Of a stretch of 50,790 nucleotides of DNA, positions 1-13,203 are shown piece by piece. Numbering within the stretch: position 1 is the first letter of the stretch; each line of letters opens with the position of its first letter. This DNA is from Amphimedon queenslandica (taxonomy: Eukaryota; Porifera; Demospongiae; Haplosclerida; Niphatidae): the NCBI RefSeq assembly GCF_000090795.2, contig NW_003546305.1, forward strand, positions 256,519 through 307,308, read 5' to 3'. Under the pieces are notes generated by a model. The model ran no database searches and was not told the origin of the DNA. It saw only the letters and a program-made list of their open reading frames with translations. Both the position numbers and the translations under genes were made by a program.

Positions 1-1241
1 ATACAAGCTACCAAGAGATCGTTTGTGATTTTGAGATAGCTCACAAGGTCAACATTGTTGTCACTGATGGAGCTTCGAATATGGTCAAAGCATTCAGTTT
101 ACCAGGGTATGCTAACTCTAATACTGTAGAGGAGGCATTTGAGGAAGAGGAAGGTGACGAGGAAGACCTAGAGCCATTGTCTATTGTAGATATTGAAAAT
201 AGCACTGATATTCTCAGTCATACAGAAGACTGTTTTTTTCCAGAACGGGGTCATGCTTCTCACACACGTTACAGTTAGTAGTAAAAGATGGACTAAAAGA
301 GGCTGGACAGTTGAAGACTGTTGTCAGCAAAGCATCTAGTTTGGTTGCTCATGTACGTAAATCTCATCTGGCATCAGAGCTACTAGAAGACTGCAACAGC
401 TTTCAGAATGCAAATGCAACACGATGGAATAGCCAGCTCAAAATGCTCAGATCTGTTCTTGCAGTTCCTAGTGACATTGTGGATAAAATTGATATAGCTA
501 ATAAACCAACTGCTCATGAAATCAAGCTGATGCATGACCTATGTACTATTCTGAAACCTTTTGAAGAAGCAACAAATGCTTCACAGGGTCAAAACATCAT
601 CACTTCTAGTCAAGTCATAATTATTATTCGCACACTAAGGGAAGAACTTGGTGCTTTATCAAGAGTTTATAAATCTCGATTACTCTCTACACTCAAGCAT
701 TCGATAGATACAAGGTTGTCGAAATATGAGCATATGGAATGTTTTCAGCTTGCTACAGTTCTAGACCCACATTTCAAGCTGGACTGGTGTACAGATAGAG
801 AAGTGGAAGATATGAAGTCTCCTTGTTACTAAAGCAAAAGATCTGTTTCCACAGAATGATTCTGCATCTGAATTACCAGGAAGAGAAAGAGAAGGACCAC
901 CTTTACCTAAGAAATCTAGACCTCTGTTCATGAAGGATCGGTCACAGCAGTCATTGAACACAGAAGCAGGTAGTTATATGTCAGAAGTGAAGGACTATTT
1001 GTCTTCTTGCGTATTGGATGAAACTGAGACTCTGACATATTGGAATGAGAACAAAGTAAAATATCCCACTTTGACTAAACTTGCTTCAATATACTTGGCT
1101 CTACCTGCATCTTCTGGCCCTGTTGAGCGAATATTTAGCATAGGTGGCAAAATATTTAGGCCAGATCGGTGTTTGTTAAAAAACAAAACTTTTGAAAATT
1201 TAATGTTTATTAAATGTAACTCACATAAAAATTTTGTTTGA
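1..1241 (+). pseudogene. hAT-family transposase, 5'-truncated by window edge, two frameshifts
   Basis: This is the C-terminal half of a ZBED-type hAT transposase, which would cut and paste its own element. Reading from base 3 the frame is open and gives hAT core motifs such as KVNIVVTDGASNMVKAF (the DNASN region). The frame shifts near 255 (CFSHTLQLVVKDGL continues in another frame, running to 832) and again near 815. The last segment (to 1241) carries the hAT dimerisation domain, including LASIYLALPASSGPVERIFS and CLLKNKTFENLMFIKC, which is the usual end of these proteins. The family is certain from the dimerisation motif. The two shifts make it a likely pseudogene, although single-base assembly errors could produce the same picture. 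The N-terminal BED finger lies beyond the window. Confidence 0.9.
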
Positions 1242-1440
1242 TGAATAAAATTCATTGAATTAATATGAGTGCGATCATTGTAATTAATGCTGTAATTGCA
1301 TGCTAAGTTACAATTATAATTGTAATTGATGGTCTCATGCTGTAATTGTAATTGATCTGGGTTTAGTTGCTTTGGTAGTAATTGTAATTGTAATTGAAAC
1401 AAAATTTTGTAATTGACCCCAAGCCTGGTCTCCATCCCTG
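1..1440 (+). mobile_element. hAT DNA transposon, right-hand part with terminal inverted repeat
   Basis: Downstream of the transposase the DNA becomes rich in gtaattgtaattg blocks (1280-1420), as expected of hAT subterminal repeats. It stops at ...ctccatccctg (1440). Read from the outside this is CAGGGATGGAGACCAGGCTT, a classic hAT terminus starting CAGGG. The next 8 bases (1441-1448, tggggctt) would be the target duplication, but the left end is outside the window, so this cannot be confirmed. Confidence 0.75.
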
Positions 1441-1448
1441 TGGGGCTT

Positions 1449-4400
1449 TACCTCTCCTGGCCACACACAGACACAGACACTTATTACATGTACAGTAATT
1501 AATAATTTAATTCATTCAATTAATTGCATCACACATGTCATTAATATAAGCACCACATTGTCCCAAATAATGGCTACCCCAGCCCACATTGGTCTCCAGT
1601 ACAGCTACCCAGGCCCATACTACACTCCCAGAGGAACTACATGTACATGTAGGTGAGTTACCATCTACAAACTATATCCACAAAACCACAGAGCCTACAC
1701 TAGTAATACACATGCATGTACGTGTGCTAAGCATCAGCCTATTAAAACAACCGTAGTTTAGGACAATAAAGATTGCTTAAAACTTACCTGACCAGACTAA
1801 AGTGAATTTGGCAGAGCAGGGACAGTTGGGCACCCAAAAAAAGTTTAAAGCTGCCACATTTGGTTCTCAAGGCCAGACTACCGGTCCCTTCAGAGGGTCA
1901 CGTGAGAAAAGCCACACTTCTTTTTTTAATGACTAACACGCATGAACAAGCAACAATAATGGTAACAAAAACTAACTAATAGCAAATTTAACCAAACCAC
2001 ATAAAAACTGGAGCAAAAGACCGTCTGATGGTGACTTTATAAGAAGAGTCAATGGGATTGAATCACGGGCATTTGCCATCATTCCAATCGAGGTTCACCC
2101 CAGCGCTAGGTTACGACTATGGTTTGTTGGGTTCAGATATTATACATCTCCCAATAAGACACACACACACACACACATAAAAATTAATTAATGATTCAAG
2201 ACCCACCTATATGTACAAGAATGTTGAAGTACCATTTAAAAGAGAATGGCAGCATCTAATTGTGTGATGGCAGTAAACAAAGACAGCATTCCCTGTAAGT
2301 CATGTATTTTTAATGGAATTTTTTATCAAAAATTAACTGTATCAACAAAGTACATGTAGGATAGAGTGTCCTTTATATGTAACATAAACCATAGCTGTAT
2401 TCATAGGAGTAGTTAACATAGAGTTCAGTTACACAAACACCTTATCAGTTAAACCAATAGCTAAGTGAGGCTCAGACATTGTGGAGAGAGTTGCAGCTCC
2501 ATAAAAGATCTTCAACCCGCCAATTCTGGTTCTCAAGGCCAGACTGTCTGTCCCTTGCCAAGTAAGTATTTTTAAATAGAAGGGAAACCCCATATTCTGT
2601 TAATTTCAATGGATTTGTTGAGCTTTGAAGATGCCAGTACTTTCAATCGAGGAACAAGCCCAGTGCTAGCCCACAGTTATGGTAGCTGGGTTATCAGACA
2701 TTACCCAGGGTTTAGGTCAAAACACAACACACTAAATCCAGCTTGCTGGTCAAGGTGGGAGGAACTGAGTATAGGCAATTGTTAAGGCATTTGCTGATCT
2801 TTGAGCGTACTACCACCTGAAGTTTGACACCAGTACTTATGAAAAGCATCCACTGAGTCCCTCCTGAGTGGGGGAGGGTTCAATTGGAACTTTGGTGGGT
2901 TGCAGTGGTATTCTGAGGAGTAAAATGCAAACATTCCTATTTCACAGGTTTGGGGTAGTACCTTTTGTAATATATTTGTATAACAAATAATTAAATTACA
3001 AACATGTATATGGTTTAACTTCACCTGTTTACATTGTAATTATAGTAAGAATTAGTAGTAGTTATCCTTTAGCGCACAAGTTGAAAAAATATTATTGAAA
3101 ATCATATACATGTATAGCTTTACAATAGCACCACAACATGCATCAAACAATTGGGAAAGAAGCTGGTAGGCTAGCAGTACCTACTGGTAGAGAAGAAAGT
3201 CCCCAAAATATCTCCTACCTCACGACCTTCACTGTGAAGATTTGAATGTCTCAAGACGGTTTAACGAATCATACAAATGGACAATTATACACCCAGTCCT
3301 GCTCTTCAGTAAAAATTGCAGCTAAGTTCAGTTTGAACTCCTTCCCCTATCACAACTAAGAAAGAAAACCACAAAGCACAATAGAAAAGCCCATCAAAAG
3401 GCAGATAAAAGAATCAAAATTTAAATCATTTTATAGGGAGAAGTCCACATCATCCCAGTTGACAGTCCATAACATCCAGTAAGGTTCCACTCAGTGTTGC
3501 AGTGACACAACAAGACTTACTAAACTAAGGACTGACGTTTTTAAAGGTCGGGGGCCAGTAACAGATCCCCTTTATCAACAATACTTCAGTAGAGCGCTGT
3601 ATAGAAAGTACGAAGATTATATTTGCTGATTGCCTCATAGAACACTTTCCGTCCGACAGCAACCCAACTGGGCCTTTGTCATGCTATCTTATTGAAATAT
3701 TCATGTGAGTGACTCTGATTAAGCAAATGTCAGTCACGGCCTGAACTAACTCGGACTACAATGTTACAGTTGCCTATCTAGCCTTATCATTTGTGCAGTG
3801 ACAGCTTCTACAGTAGCTGCTTTAATTGCAAAAATTTATGAATTACAAAGGTAGATGAAGAACTACACTACACACCATGAAGTTCTGAGCTGCTTAAGTT
3901 CAACCAATTCTTGCTTAGGCTTGCCCCTTTAATGTTATACATTCGTCTAGTATATCATTATAATTAATAATGTTATTAGGACATGTAAATATTCATAGAA
4001 AACTAGCTAGAGTCAAATTATTTACTTTATTTAATTCTCATTTCAAAGGACAAGTAGATACACTTCCTTGACGTTAGTGACAGGTGATATCGATTCTGTA
4101 TTAATATAAACAATATTTCACCGAATCGATTTGCATCAATTTTAAGAAGTTTATGCTATTTTCAACAATCTATTGACCACACACATTTATTCAAGTTAAA
4201 AGTAACTGCACTGTTAAACAGCAAGAAGGAAGTGACCAAATATTAGCTCTGCCTACCTCTATAAGAGAACAAAGCTTAAGAGCATGAAAATGATCTCTTA
4301 TGACAAGTACAGTTCTCTCTGGGCCAAAATTGTTAGCCACACCCTCGAAACCTCATTATAAAGGTGTCATTATAGTATTGCTACTAATGTTCAAGATGAT

Positions 4401-4600
4401 TAATTGGCGGATGTAATATTTGGCAAAGTTGAATCTAGAAAGTTATTCGCAAATTTATATTGGCAATTTTGTGCCATGTGCCATAATCAGCCATGAGCAT
4501 GCTTAGTTTCAAACATAATGGTGGACTTTATGTTGGCCATTTCCTCATTGAACTGCCAATAGCCAATATTAGTTTTTTGCCAATAAATCATCTTGCACGG
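1449..4600. other. Non-coding stretch with a direct-repeat pair
   Basis: No convincing coding sequence was found. Two diverged direct copies of one repeat are visible, at about 1795-2150 and 2490-2705. They share ggttctcaaggccagact and, further on, a 'caatcgagg ... cagtgctag ... atggt..gggtt' string. A short (CA)n tract lies at 2159-2175. Short open frames at 2782-3024 show no family motif. Confidence 0.5.
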
Positions 4601-7600
4601 TAATTGATATTTCCTTCAAACTCAATTATTAAAGTTAAAAAAAAAGGCCACGTTGCCCCTGATCGCTCATCACTATTTGGTGTAAGCTTCTTCCAATCCT
4701 TTGAAGTGCATGAAACTAACATCACCTCAATTTTTCTCTTCTACTACAGAAACAGGAAGACAGTAGATGTAAGTACATGTGTGTATGTGCTGTCCTCTAT
4801 TGTTTGTAATAATAGTTATAGATTATGAACGACAAAGGATGCATCACAATACAAGCTCTCATTTTATAGTCAGTAAATTGTAAAAGGTCTAATGGGTTGC
4901 TCTCTTAAGTCATCCTGTTGTTTGCTGTGGTTGACAGTTGACATAACAAGGTTCCTTCTAATAAACTTTAATTAATTAACTGTTGCTACAACATGATTGT
5001 CCTCTATCTCTAGCAAGTCAAGCCCGTTTCTTTTAATGTTTCACTTGTTCAATTGTTAATTTTCATTGTACAAACAGTGTTATTTTCATGTTGACCCATT
5101 CAAAGATTGTAAAGTAAAAAACAAGGGGTTGTAGGCAGTTTATATTAATAGTACAAACAGGGTTCATTTTATGTTTACCCATTCAAAGATCATTAAGTAA
5201 AAATCAAAGGCTATACTGTACCTTGTCCACTGATGATGGTAAATATAAAGTATATGAAAAAAAGAAAGAACACCACTTTTAGTGATGTTATCAGGCTCAC
5301 AAAATTTTAAATAAATAAGAATGATTTATTACTTTCTTTTTACATCTGCTAAATCGAAAGGTTCAATGTCACAATCCTAAGGAAATAAAATAATTTAATT
5401 AATAAGTACTTAACTAATAAACTTATACTTAGAGGATCAGAGGTGCTCACCTTAGCACCTGTAAGACCAGGAACTGAGGGAGAATGTGTTAACCATGCGC
5501 TATAACACACACCCACTAACTATGTAATCTAATCCAGAGAGACACTGCGAGGAGCAGAGCAAAAAATGAATTATTATTAATTATTGCTTTCTCTGAAAAT
5601 GTACATGTTAACATATTTTTCTCTGATCCTTTCCTCCAAATTGAGCGTCAACCTTTAAATACTCATCAACAAGAGCCCATTATGATATCTGATTCTTATC
5701 CAGGATACCTCATAGAGTTATGATCATACTGTAACAATAATACTATATTATTGATATAAATTTATTAATGCGTGTACATACAGTATAGACCACCCTAGGC
5801 AAGAATTGGTTGTCAACTTTCAATAGAGTACAAATGGGCCAACATGAAAACAAACCTGTATTAAGAATTCTGGAACAAATTTGACCAAATCCTTGACAGG
5901 AGAAACTTCGAGGCAGCTATTCTTTCTTAGAAATAGTGCCTCTTAGCTATAAATAGAGCTACAGCAGCTAAGTGAGGCATTTTTTCTTGCTTCCATTGAC
6001 TTCCATAAAAACTTGCCAACCAAAATGGCAGCCAAGTATGATGTGTGGGTACATACCGCATATGAAATTAATGAAATTCATAACTTTTCCAATTCAAGCC
6101 TAGAGTGTTATATATAGAGAAACAAGTTGTGTATAAAGTCTTTTACTGTAACGTTGACACATTCCTTAGGCAAATGAACATTTTGTTTAATTTTTTGAAT
6201 TTGTAATGCAAAACCTTACTGGTATTCTTAAAGAAATCATGAATCAAAGGGATCTAGATACATCTTAAGATGTCCATGATACAAGACATTTAAGCTGCAA
6301 TAGTACGTAAGGTGCTATCATTCATCAGGCTATTAGGCTTTAGTATGGGAACAATCGATTTGGGTGTGGTTCTCACTAGTGAGTCATACCTTGCAGCAAA
6401 ATAGAGGATACATGTCCTGCTGCTGCTGCTGCTGCTCTCAAAAATTTCTGGTCCAAACGTATAATGGCAGAACTTACACATGGGTTTTTCAGCTAACTAA
6501 AAACTATCTCTAAAGCAAGGAACCAGTCATAAGGTAGCCTTTACCCTGGTATTGTACTACCATGTGTCTATACTATAACAGGGCCAGGGCCATGTCTCTA
6601 GCTGTGTAGAGAAATGCAGCTAGCCCCATTAGTTCAGAAAAATTTTAAGAGTATGAGAGAGTGCGTTTGGGAACATTGTTACGTTTAATGTTTCAGGTTA
6701 TTTATTTTGTTTTAATGGGTGATTTCACAAGGACCTAGAGTAAGCTATCAATGATCAGACGCCACCCATTTATATCAAGGTAAACTGTAATTTGCCATCT
6801 CAAGAAACCGCAGAATATTATAGCAATAATTGCCATTAATTGTAGTGATGTAGTCAGCACAGGGACCTTGTGTTTCACCCTCATAAATGGTATTTATCTC
6901 TTTGATTTCTGTCTTTTTTGTGTTTTTGTTGTTCATGTGTTATTCTTTTTAAAAGTTAGGAATGATGAAGTAAATGATAGAATACATGTATAGAATCTTA
7001 ATTTTTACCACCTCAACACGTTTTTACCTAGAATTTTTTGCAATCTATTTTAATTTTTATGGCAAAAGAGAAATTGTTACAGCAATTATTATAATTCATA
7101 AGCTATAAAACTTGTATCTATTTTTCAATGTTAATTGTTGTTAGGAATCAAATTTGTATTGTTTAGTCAACACTGTTCGTAGTTTATGCTTTTAAAACAA
7201 TGTATGATTTATGTTGTCACCACTTCTGTTAATAAATAAGTTACTGTGTACATCTACGGACTGACATTCATGTACATGTAAGGCCTCTACTATAGTGAGA
7301 AGCACCCAATTAAGTAATTTGTACTTTTAACATTTTGTTTCTATGTTCTGATGCATTCATGTAATTTTGATTCGTCTACAGTTATGTTTTCGAGCTTTTC
7401 TGATACCTGTTCTCAATCGCTATACCAAGATACACAGGTAATATGTAGCTTTGTATGTTGTGTTAATTGTATATGACAATTTTTAAAAAATGGTAACACT
7501 TACTCAGACGTGACACCAATTTAATATTAATAGTGCATAAATTGAGTTTCTTTTCATGCACTTTTACCTTAAAGGTTTTTTAACGGTCTACCAATATAAT

Positions 7601-8780
7601 TTCCTCACCAACCTTTGTAAAAGGTACATCACAGTAAATGTATACTTTATTTAACTGTAACTGAGCATTCAAACTTTATGCAAAGCGTGAAAGTAGTATC
7701 TAGAGTCCACTGACTTTAATATAAATGAGCTTAATAATAGCTCATAAGTGAAGTGATGCTGATGCATGTGAAATGTTTGGATGCTATTCTCATTCACTCC
7801 ATGTTGGACGTAATATACATGTATAATATACCCATTTATTTTCATAAATTTTTTAATTTTAAGTTACACACTATGTTAAATTTTTTATGCATACAGCATA
7901 TTCATCTACTTATGCTAGGTAGAAATAAGCAGTTAATATCACTCAGTTGTTTCAGATTTCAAAGTTGCTTAAAAATCTATAATAATATACACTTACTATT
8001 CATGGAAACTAAGGCCTTAAGGTACATCTGGCTCTACCACATTTTAGATTTTGCAACAAATATTAATCTTTTTTTATACTTTTTATACATTATACAATTT
8101 TTTTCTCAACAGTGATATGCAATAAACATGACAAAACATCTGAAAATGGATGAAAACTGAGTAAAAAATTCTTTAACATGATACAATTACTTTAGTAGCA
8201 GATAGCAAACCCAAGTTACTACTAGTGAACCACTAAATACGCACTTGATGTGAATATCTGTAGCCCAAGCAAATTGTTACAAAGCACTTGATCTTCGTAT
8301 AACATACTGCTGTATTGGACACTACAAGTACAATACCAATTTATTTTGTATTGTACACCCAAGAACGTAACATTTAAGTTAATATACTCACCATAATAGC
8401 GTAAATTAATGAGGTAGAAAATTTTTTAAAAATAGATTTTTGTGATCAAATTTTACGTACTAAGATTCTTATATACTACATGTAGTTTTATGTAAGATAT
8501 CAATTGAACAGCAGAGCAGACAGTCGCAAGGTACAGCTTTCAGCAATGCATCAGCTTGACTTTATTGCTTTACTCATACCATTAATTAATTGAATTGGGT
8601 GTCACTGTTTTAATGTTCTTCCTTTTGTGAAACATTAAGAGGTTATTTATTTCTAATTTAAAATTGATTGTCAGAAAAAGCACGTTAGTCACCAGCAATT
8701 TTCTTGTTCCTGAAATGTTTTTACTGATGTCTTTTAATGTATTAATAGTCTATAGTTATAAAAATTTTAAAAAGGTTATG
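4601..8780. other. Non-coding AT-rich stretch
   Basis: No gene is recognisable here. It contains a two-copy tandem repeat of period 83 (5068-about 5225, each starting gtacaaacag), an imperfect hairpin at 5937-5979 (tgcctcttagct / agctaagtgaggca) and a short CTG run near 6418-6435. Open frames at 4604-4828 and 7753-8115 are low-complexity and AT-driven. Confidence 0.45.
5068..5225. repeat. Two-unit tandem repeat, period 83
   Basis: Two diverged units begin with gtacaaacag at 5068 and 5151. Both contain a 'gttNacccattcaaagat' core followed by an 'aagtaaaaaNcaa' tail. Confidence 0.6.
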
Positions 8781-8973
8781 AAGGTTAAGTAGGATTCCAA
8801 ATGAAAATGCGAAATGTAAATCCTACTTGTGACACAAATTCTACTCTACATTGTACTTTCAATGTTATTATGTAAGAATTATGGATCACCTTGAAATGTA
8901 GTGTAGAATTTGCGTCACGTCTAGAATTTTCATTTCGTATTTTTGTTGGTCGTTGGGAATCCTACTTAACCTT
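8781..8973. mobile_element. Small inverted-repeat element (MITE-like)
   Basis: The terminal inverted repeats are perfect over 18 bp: aaggttaagtaggattcc at 8781 and its reverse complement ending at 8973. The symmetry continues inward imperfectly (atgaaaat.cgaaat, aattcta..ctacatt), so the whole 193 bp could fold back. There is no coding capacity. Target-site duplication is unclear because the flanks are A/T runs. The superfamily is not assigned. Confidence 0.65.
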
Positions 8974-9519
8974 GTTTTTTTTTTAATTTTCATCGCCTTT
9001 TTTGTGTTAATTTTTTTATGATATCTATAATATTTCTTAGTTGCCATTATGATGCTTGTTGCTTTTACACAAACAATATTTTCTGTATTATTATTATCAT
9101 GACATTCTCTATGAGAGACAGGATTGAATAGACATGCTGAAGGATTATTAACTTATCCTGATGACAAGTGAAATTATTACTAGTCTTGACACAAGTCCTT
9201 GTTCAAGAAGCTGTGAACTGAGTGTCCATCTTCCCTGCAATGTTGCAGCTATTCCTGTTCTTCCAGGCTGTTGCCGTTCATTTTATCATTGCATAACATA
9301 ACACTATTTAATTGTTTGTTTTTTAAAATAAAAAAAGTCACACACTTCATGAAACAGTAACATGTAAGATTAATACCTTCTTTAAGCTGGAAACCACCAC
9401 TAAAGTATTGCAGTAGTTGATTCCAAGCATAGCTTAGTTTAAAAAATTAATTGCTTATTCCAGAGCTGCAGACCTTAGCATGCACGACGACATCCAAATT
9501 TTGCAGCAGATGCTTCTTT

Positions 9520-9850
9520 TAGTGATGGGCCATTCCAGAAATTTGCATTCGATTCCGATTCTAAATGCTTTTGAGACTGGAATTGATGGAATCGAATACC
9601 TATTCCGAGTATTACATCTGCGCATGTGCAAGGCCACGTGGTATCAATTACAGTAATAAAAATGCAATAATGATGAATAATATAGGTATTAACTACTGAT
9701 TAATTAACTATTATCAATATTAAAAGGTGTGGCTTGGTGTGGTTTGATTTGGAATTGTTTCAAACAATGACTACTTCTCTTTCGATATGAGTACAATTCC
9801 ATTCGGAATCAAAGAATCAAATACTCCAGACTCGGAATCGCCCATCACTA
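9520..9850. mobile_element. Non-autonomous hAT element (MITE), 331 bp
   Basis: The left end reads tagtgatgggc and the right end is its reverse complement, a typical hAT terminus. Immediately outside both ends is the identical 8-bp string gcttcttt (9512-9519 and 9851-9858), the size hAT transposases leave. Next to the ends are gattcc/ggaatc words in opposite orientation. It has no coding capacity, so it would have been moved by a hAT transposase elsewhere. Confidence 0.92.
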
Positions 9851-9940
9851 GCTTCTTTAATTAACAAAGTGGCAGCATGCAGCTAAGATGGCTCTATGCA
9901 ACAATCACAGTATCACTTTTTCTTTACTTGAAGAATGATC

Positions 9941-10300
9941 TGATGGGACATGGACCTGCGCATAGACTGTTGGAGTAGATTGGTGCAAGAATTATCCTTG
10001 TTTCATCAACTGATACTGAGATACACACCAACAACTGGATTGACAGGACTTGATGATGATGATGGAGATGAAAAAAAGATGGCTCAACAAAACAGCTGGT
10101 TCGCCGATTTTTAAATTTCCTTTTAGACAAGGCCTAGAGCCAAGCCAGTGGTACTAATGGAGTCCTCTGGTCAAGATAAGGTCCTCTATAAAGTCTGGTA
10201 AGCGTAGGAGCTCATTTTCCCTGTATAGCAAGGCTGCAAAAGTTGTGGCAGCCATTTTGTTTCGGGGTGAATCCTACTTAGTAATGCATCCACATTACTA
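9941..10300. repeat. Dispersed repeat, copy A
   Basis: This is homologous to the DNA flanking the hAT insertion at 14277-14788. Shared strings include taaggtcctctataaagtct, tagcaaggctg and ggggtgaatc. It ends near a 'gaatcctactta' string resembling the terminus of the 8781-8973 element. There is no coding signal, and the superfamily is unknown. Confidence 0.75.
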
Positions 10301-12240
10301 ATGCATGTTCCTTCTACTATAGATATTTCTTCCTCTATAACTTTGACAGTTGGAAGTTTTAGCTGTTAGATTTCATGCAACTAAGGTTGGGCAATATTAT
10401 GGTATATAGTAGTAATACAATATTATATCATATTGATTGAAGAACTAATGTACTGTATTATTTAACAATAGCTTAAAAAGAAAAGCTATAATTAAAGAGA
10501 TGATTCCCTGTTAAATGTTTAAAAATCAATGCAAGCTTTCTGTCATTATTTAGTCATATTACAATAAAACCAAAATTAATCGTGATAAAATGTACCATAA
10601 ATTTGCCCAGGTATATATGTAGTGCACATATACACTGTATGTATACATTCTTATTTATACTTGTTTTCTGTTAGCGTTTCGGCCTTTTCCTACTTCAGTT
10701 TTATTTTACATGTATATTAAACTAAATTAGTTACATGGCAGAAAAGAATTCTATAAATTTTTAAACTTTTTGAGCGTAGTACTCTCTGTCAGTGTAAAAG
10801 TGTTTCTGAGCTAGTGAATTCTGGTAAATTTGTTGAATTCCATCATGTAGCCATGCCACTCATAGTGAAGTGTAAGTTCTAGTGGCATTTTTTGCTTATT
10901 TACTGTTATTTAGCCTTAGTCCAAAAGTCGTTACGCAATATCAATGCATTTGTACATTGAAAAAAATTCTGCAGCCATTGTTTGACTCATGCTCCTCAAG
11001 TCAGACATCCAGTACATCCAACGTAGGAAGAAGAGAAGCATATCTATTGTTGATTATAATCAACTGAACACTGAATCTGATGAGACTGATAAAGATGATC
11101 GTAAGGTTTTCTGATTTGAATGAGTTCTACATAGATGAGATAAAGGCCGATATTATTCTAATTATTCGTTTTCAAATATTATTTATCAAAAGTTATTGTG
11201 GCAAAATTTTAGAAGAATTATGATAGCTCTAGCCTAGAGATCATGACCACAGATTTATTGTTTTCATCTCGAGAATAGTCACAAATTTCCTGTATTTTTA
11301 TTATGAAATCAGTAACTAACTAGCCAAAAGAAAAAGGCTGAATAGTTGCCACCATGAAACCCTTACAAAACTAAAGAAAATTAATTTTTACAATGATTCA
11401 TTAAAACAATACAATGAAGCTGCCTTTGTATTGACTATGCGTATTGCATCATGTTTACAGTTACTAATTTTTATAAATTTTATAGACAGAGTGACTATGC
11501 CATTACTGTACCATCAGTACTCAGGACAGCGTACAACTTGTATCGAGTTAATTTGATTTTTATGAAAATATAAATGCTTGACTTTTTTAGAGTATTCCTA
11601 AATGCTGAATTGTGACACTTGTGACTACAGAGGTAATGTATTTTTTTTATCTTAAACATAATTTATTATTGTCTTTCGGGCAAATGTATGAAGGAGTGTA
11701 CTGAGTAAAGAATTTTTTAACATGATGCAAATACTTTAATAATAGAAGACAGTGGACACACTTCGTTCTTCTATTTATCAGGGCAGAAATCTCAAATCTT
11801 CTCGAGTCTTTCTGCTGATAAACCTTGGGTGGAATTATGGTAGCATGCAGGTAAGAGGACTGGAGTTGATTTCCTTGAATGTTCTTACTGCTTGCAGCTG
11901 GTCATTGCAGGATAATTAGATAATTAAGTCTCCTCCTCAGTGACTGTTCCTCGAAAGTAAAGTGATGTATCACTTTGATGTCTTTTATGTTGCAGATGTA
12001 GTGAAAAAGGAATCCCAAGATGGCATGACCTCTCCTTCTGCTGTACCTACCATTGCAGGAAGATTAACTTGAAAGGAACCATTGACTACGCAGGCAATGT
12101 CCTCAAGGTTACCTACTTTAGTCCTTCTAAAGGGCTGTTTGATCAGACCAAAGCACAAATTTGATGAAAACTTTGTTTACAGGGAGAAACAATACTTTAA
12201 TTGATACATTCCTACCATTTAAAGGGCAACTGAATTCAAT
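10301..12240. other. Mostly non-coding, possible isolated exons
   Basis: No recognisable gene. Two short exon-like stretches exist. One is at about 10989-11100 (contains SISIVDYNQLNTESDETD, acidic). The other follows a pyrimidine-AG acceptor at about 11997 (contains VVKKESQDGMTSPSAVPTIA). Neither matches a family I know and both may be chance. Confidence 0.3.
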
Positions 12241-12242
12241 TT

Positions 12243-12925
12243 TTTGGATTTTTCAATAATGAAGTCACAGTATCTAATATTTGAACAAGAGTCATGTATG
12301 TATTTTGATTAAAAAGTCTTCCACTTGTAAGAAGATGCTCCTTACATTTCATTCTTTCTGTTGGCAGCTATCTTCTTTCAGTTTCAGCAACAATGCGGGG
12401 GCATGCCATTTGTGATGTCATCAGATGAATCAATAGCTATTCCTTTTATCTCATTCATGGAGAAAGAACTTGTTACTACTGGCTGTCATAATAAAAAATA
12501 AACGCAAATGTAGTATTATGTAATATCCAAATAAATTAGTGAAGTGAATGCTGCACAAACAACACTTTGTTGGTCCTGACTACCTTGACTCTATTCCTTC
12601 TTTCAGTTAATATAATCACATTTGTTATGCCGATAAAATTAATTTTTCTAAACTTTCTTTTATTTCTTCTTACTGCTGCCAGTAGCAACAAGTTCTTTCT
12701 GCATGAAGAGATGCAAGGAACAGCCATCAATGCATTTGATGACATCACAATTTGCACGCTCCCAACATGTTGCTGAAAGAGGAAGATGGCTTCCAACAAA
12801 ATTGATTAAATGTAAAGAGCATTTTCTTGGAAGTGAAAGATTTTTCGATCAAAATAAGTGCATAACTGTTGCTCAAATGTTATATAGATACTGTGACTTC
12901 ATTATTGAAAAATCCAAAATATTCA
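12243..12925. repeat. Large inverted duplication (about 270-bp arms)
   Basis: The left arm (12243-about 12510) and the reverse complement of the right arm (about 12640-12925) are homologous throughout. The outermost ~35 bp are almost identical (ggatttttcaataatgaagt occurs in both). Further in they share gaaagaacttgtt.ctactggc and tgtgatgtcatca. The arms are separated by about 130 bp. The right arm merges with the end of the DUF7869 fragment on the minus strand, so part of that remnant appears to have been copied in inverted orientation. Confidence 0.75.
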
Positions 12926-13203
12926 TTTTGGTTGCCCATTGATACTTTCCAGGCCATATATTGCATTAATGCATTAGTTCTATTCTGGCCTATGCCATGG
13001 TTTACAATGTGTTGATGTAAGTAGCTGATAACTGCATTAGCCCCATTTCCAGTGTCAATGGCTTCGTCAACGAAATAAGTGACTTGTTGGGGGATTGCTT
13101 TACAGCACACCCCAAATAGGCAACATTCAACCTTTCCACTGACTCCTTCAATCTCTGCAAAAGAGATTGGTAGCACTCCCTCTTTCTTTTGGCATTTAGT
13201 CAT
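12880..13203 (-). pseudogene. DUF7869-type protein fragment
   Basis: The minus-strand reading carries hallmarks of the DUF7869 family: FGVCCKAIPQQVTYFVDEA, IDTGNGANAVISYLH and GQNRTNALMQYMAWKV. Intact relatives (compare the gene at 47460-49894) have an 'ADNC' string just before GQN. Here it is missing: NHG is followed directly by IGQNRTN, an internal deletion that removes presumed active-site residues. The reading ends at a stop at the edge of the inverted duplication. The family's function is not established. It is typical of transposon-rich animal genomes and may be transposase-related. Certainly a broken copy. Confidence 0.8.

Noticed and set aside
995-1435. 146-codon minus-strand open frame rich in Gln, Leu, Asn and Tyr
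   Set aside because: It is generated by the gtaattg subterminal repeats of the hAT element and by the antisense of its transposase.
6418-6435. CTG repeat as an expandable coding repeat
   Set aside because: Only about six units and no supported gene around it.
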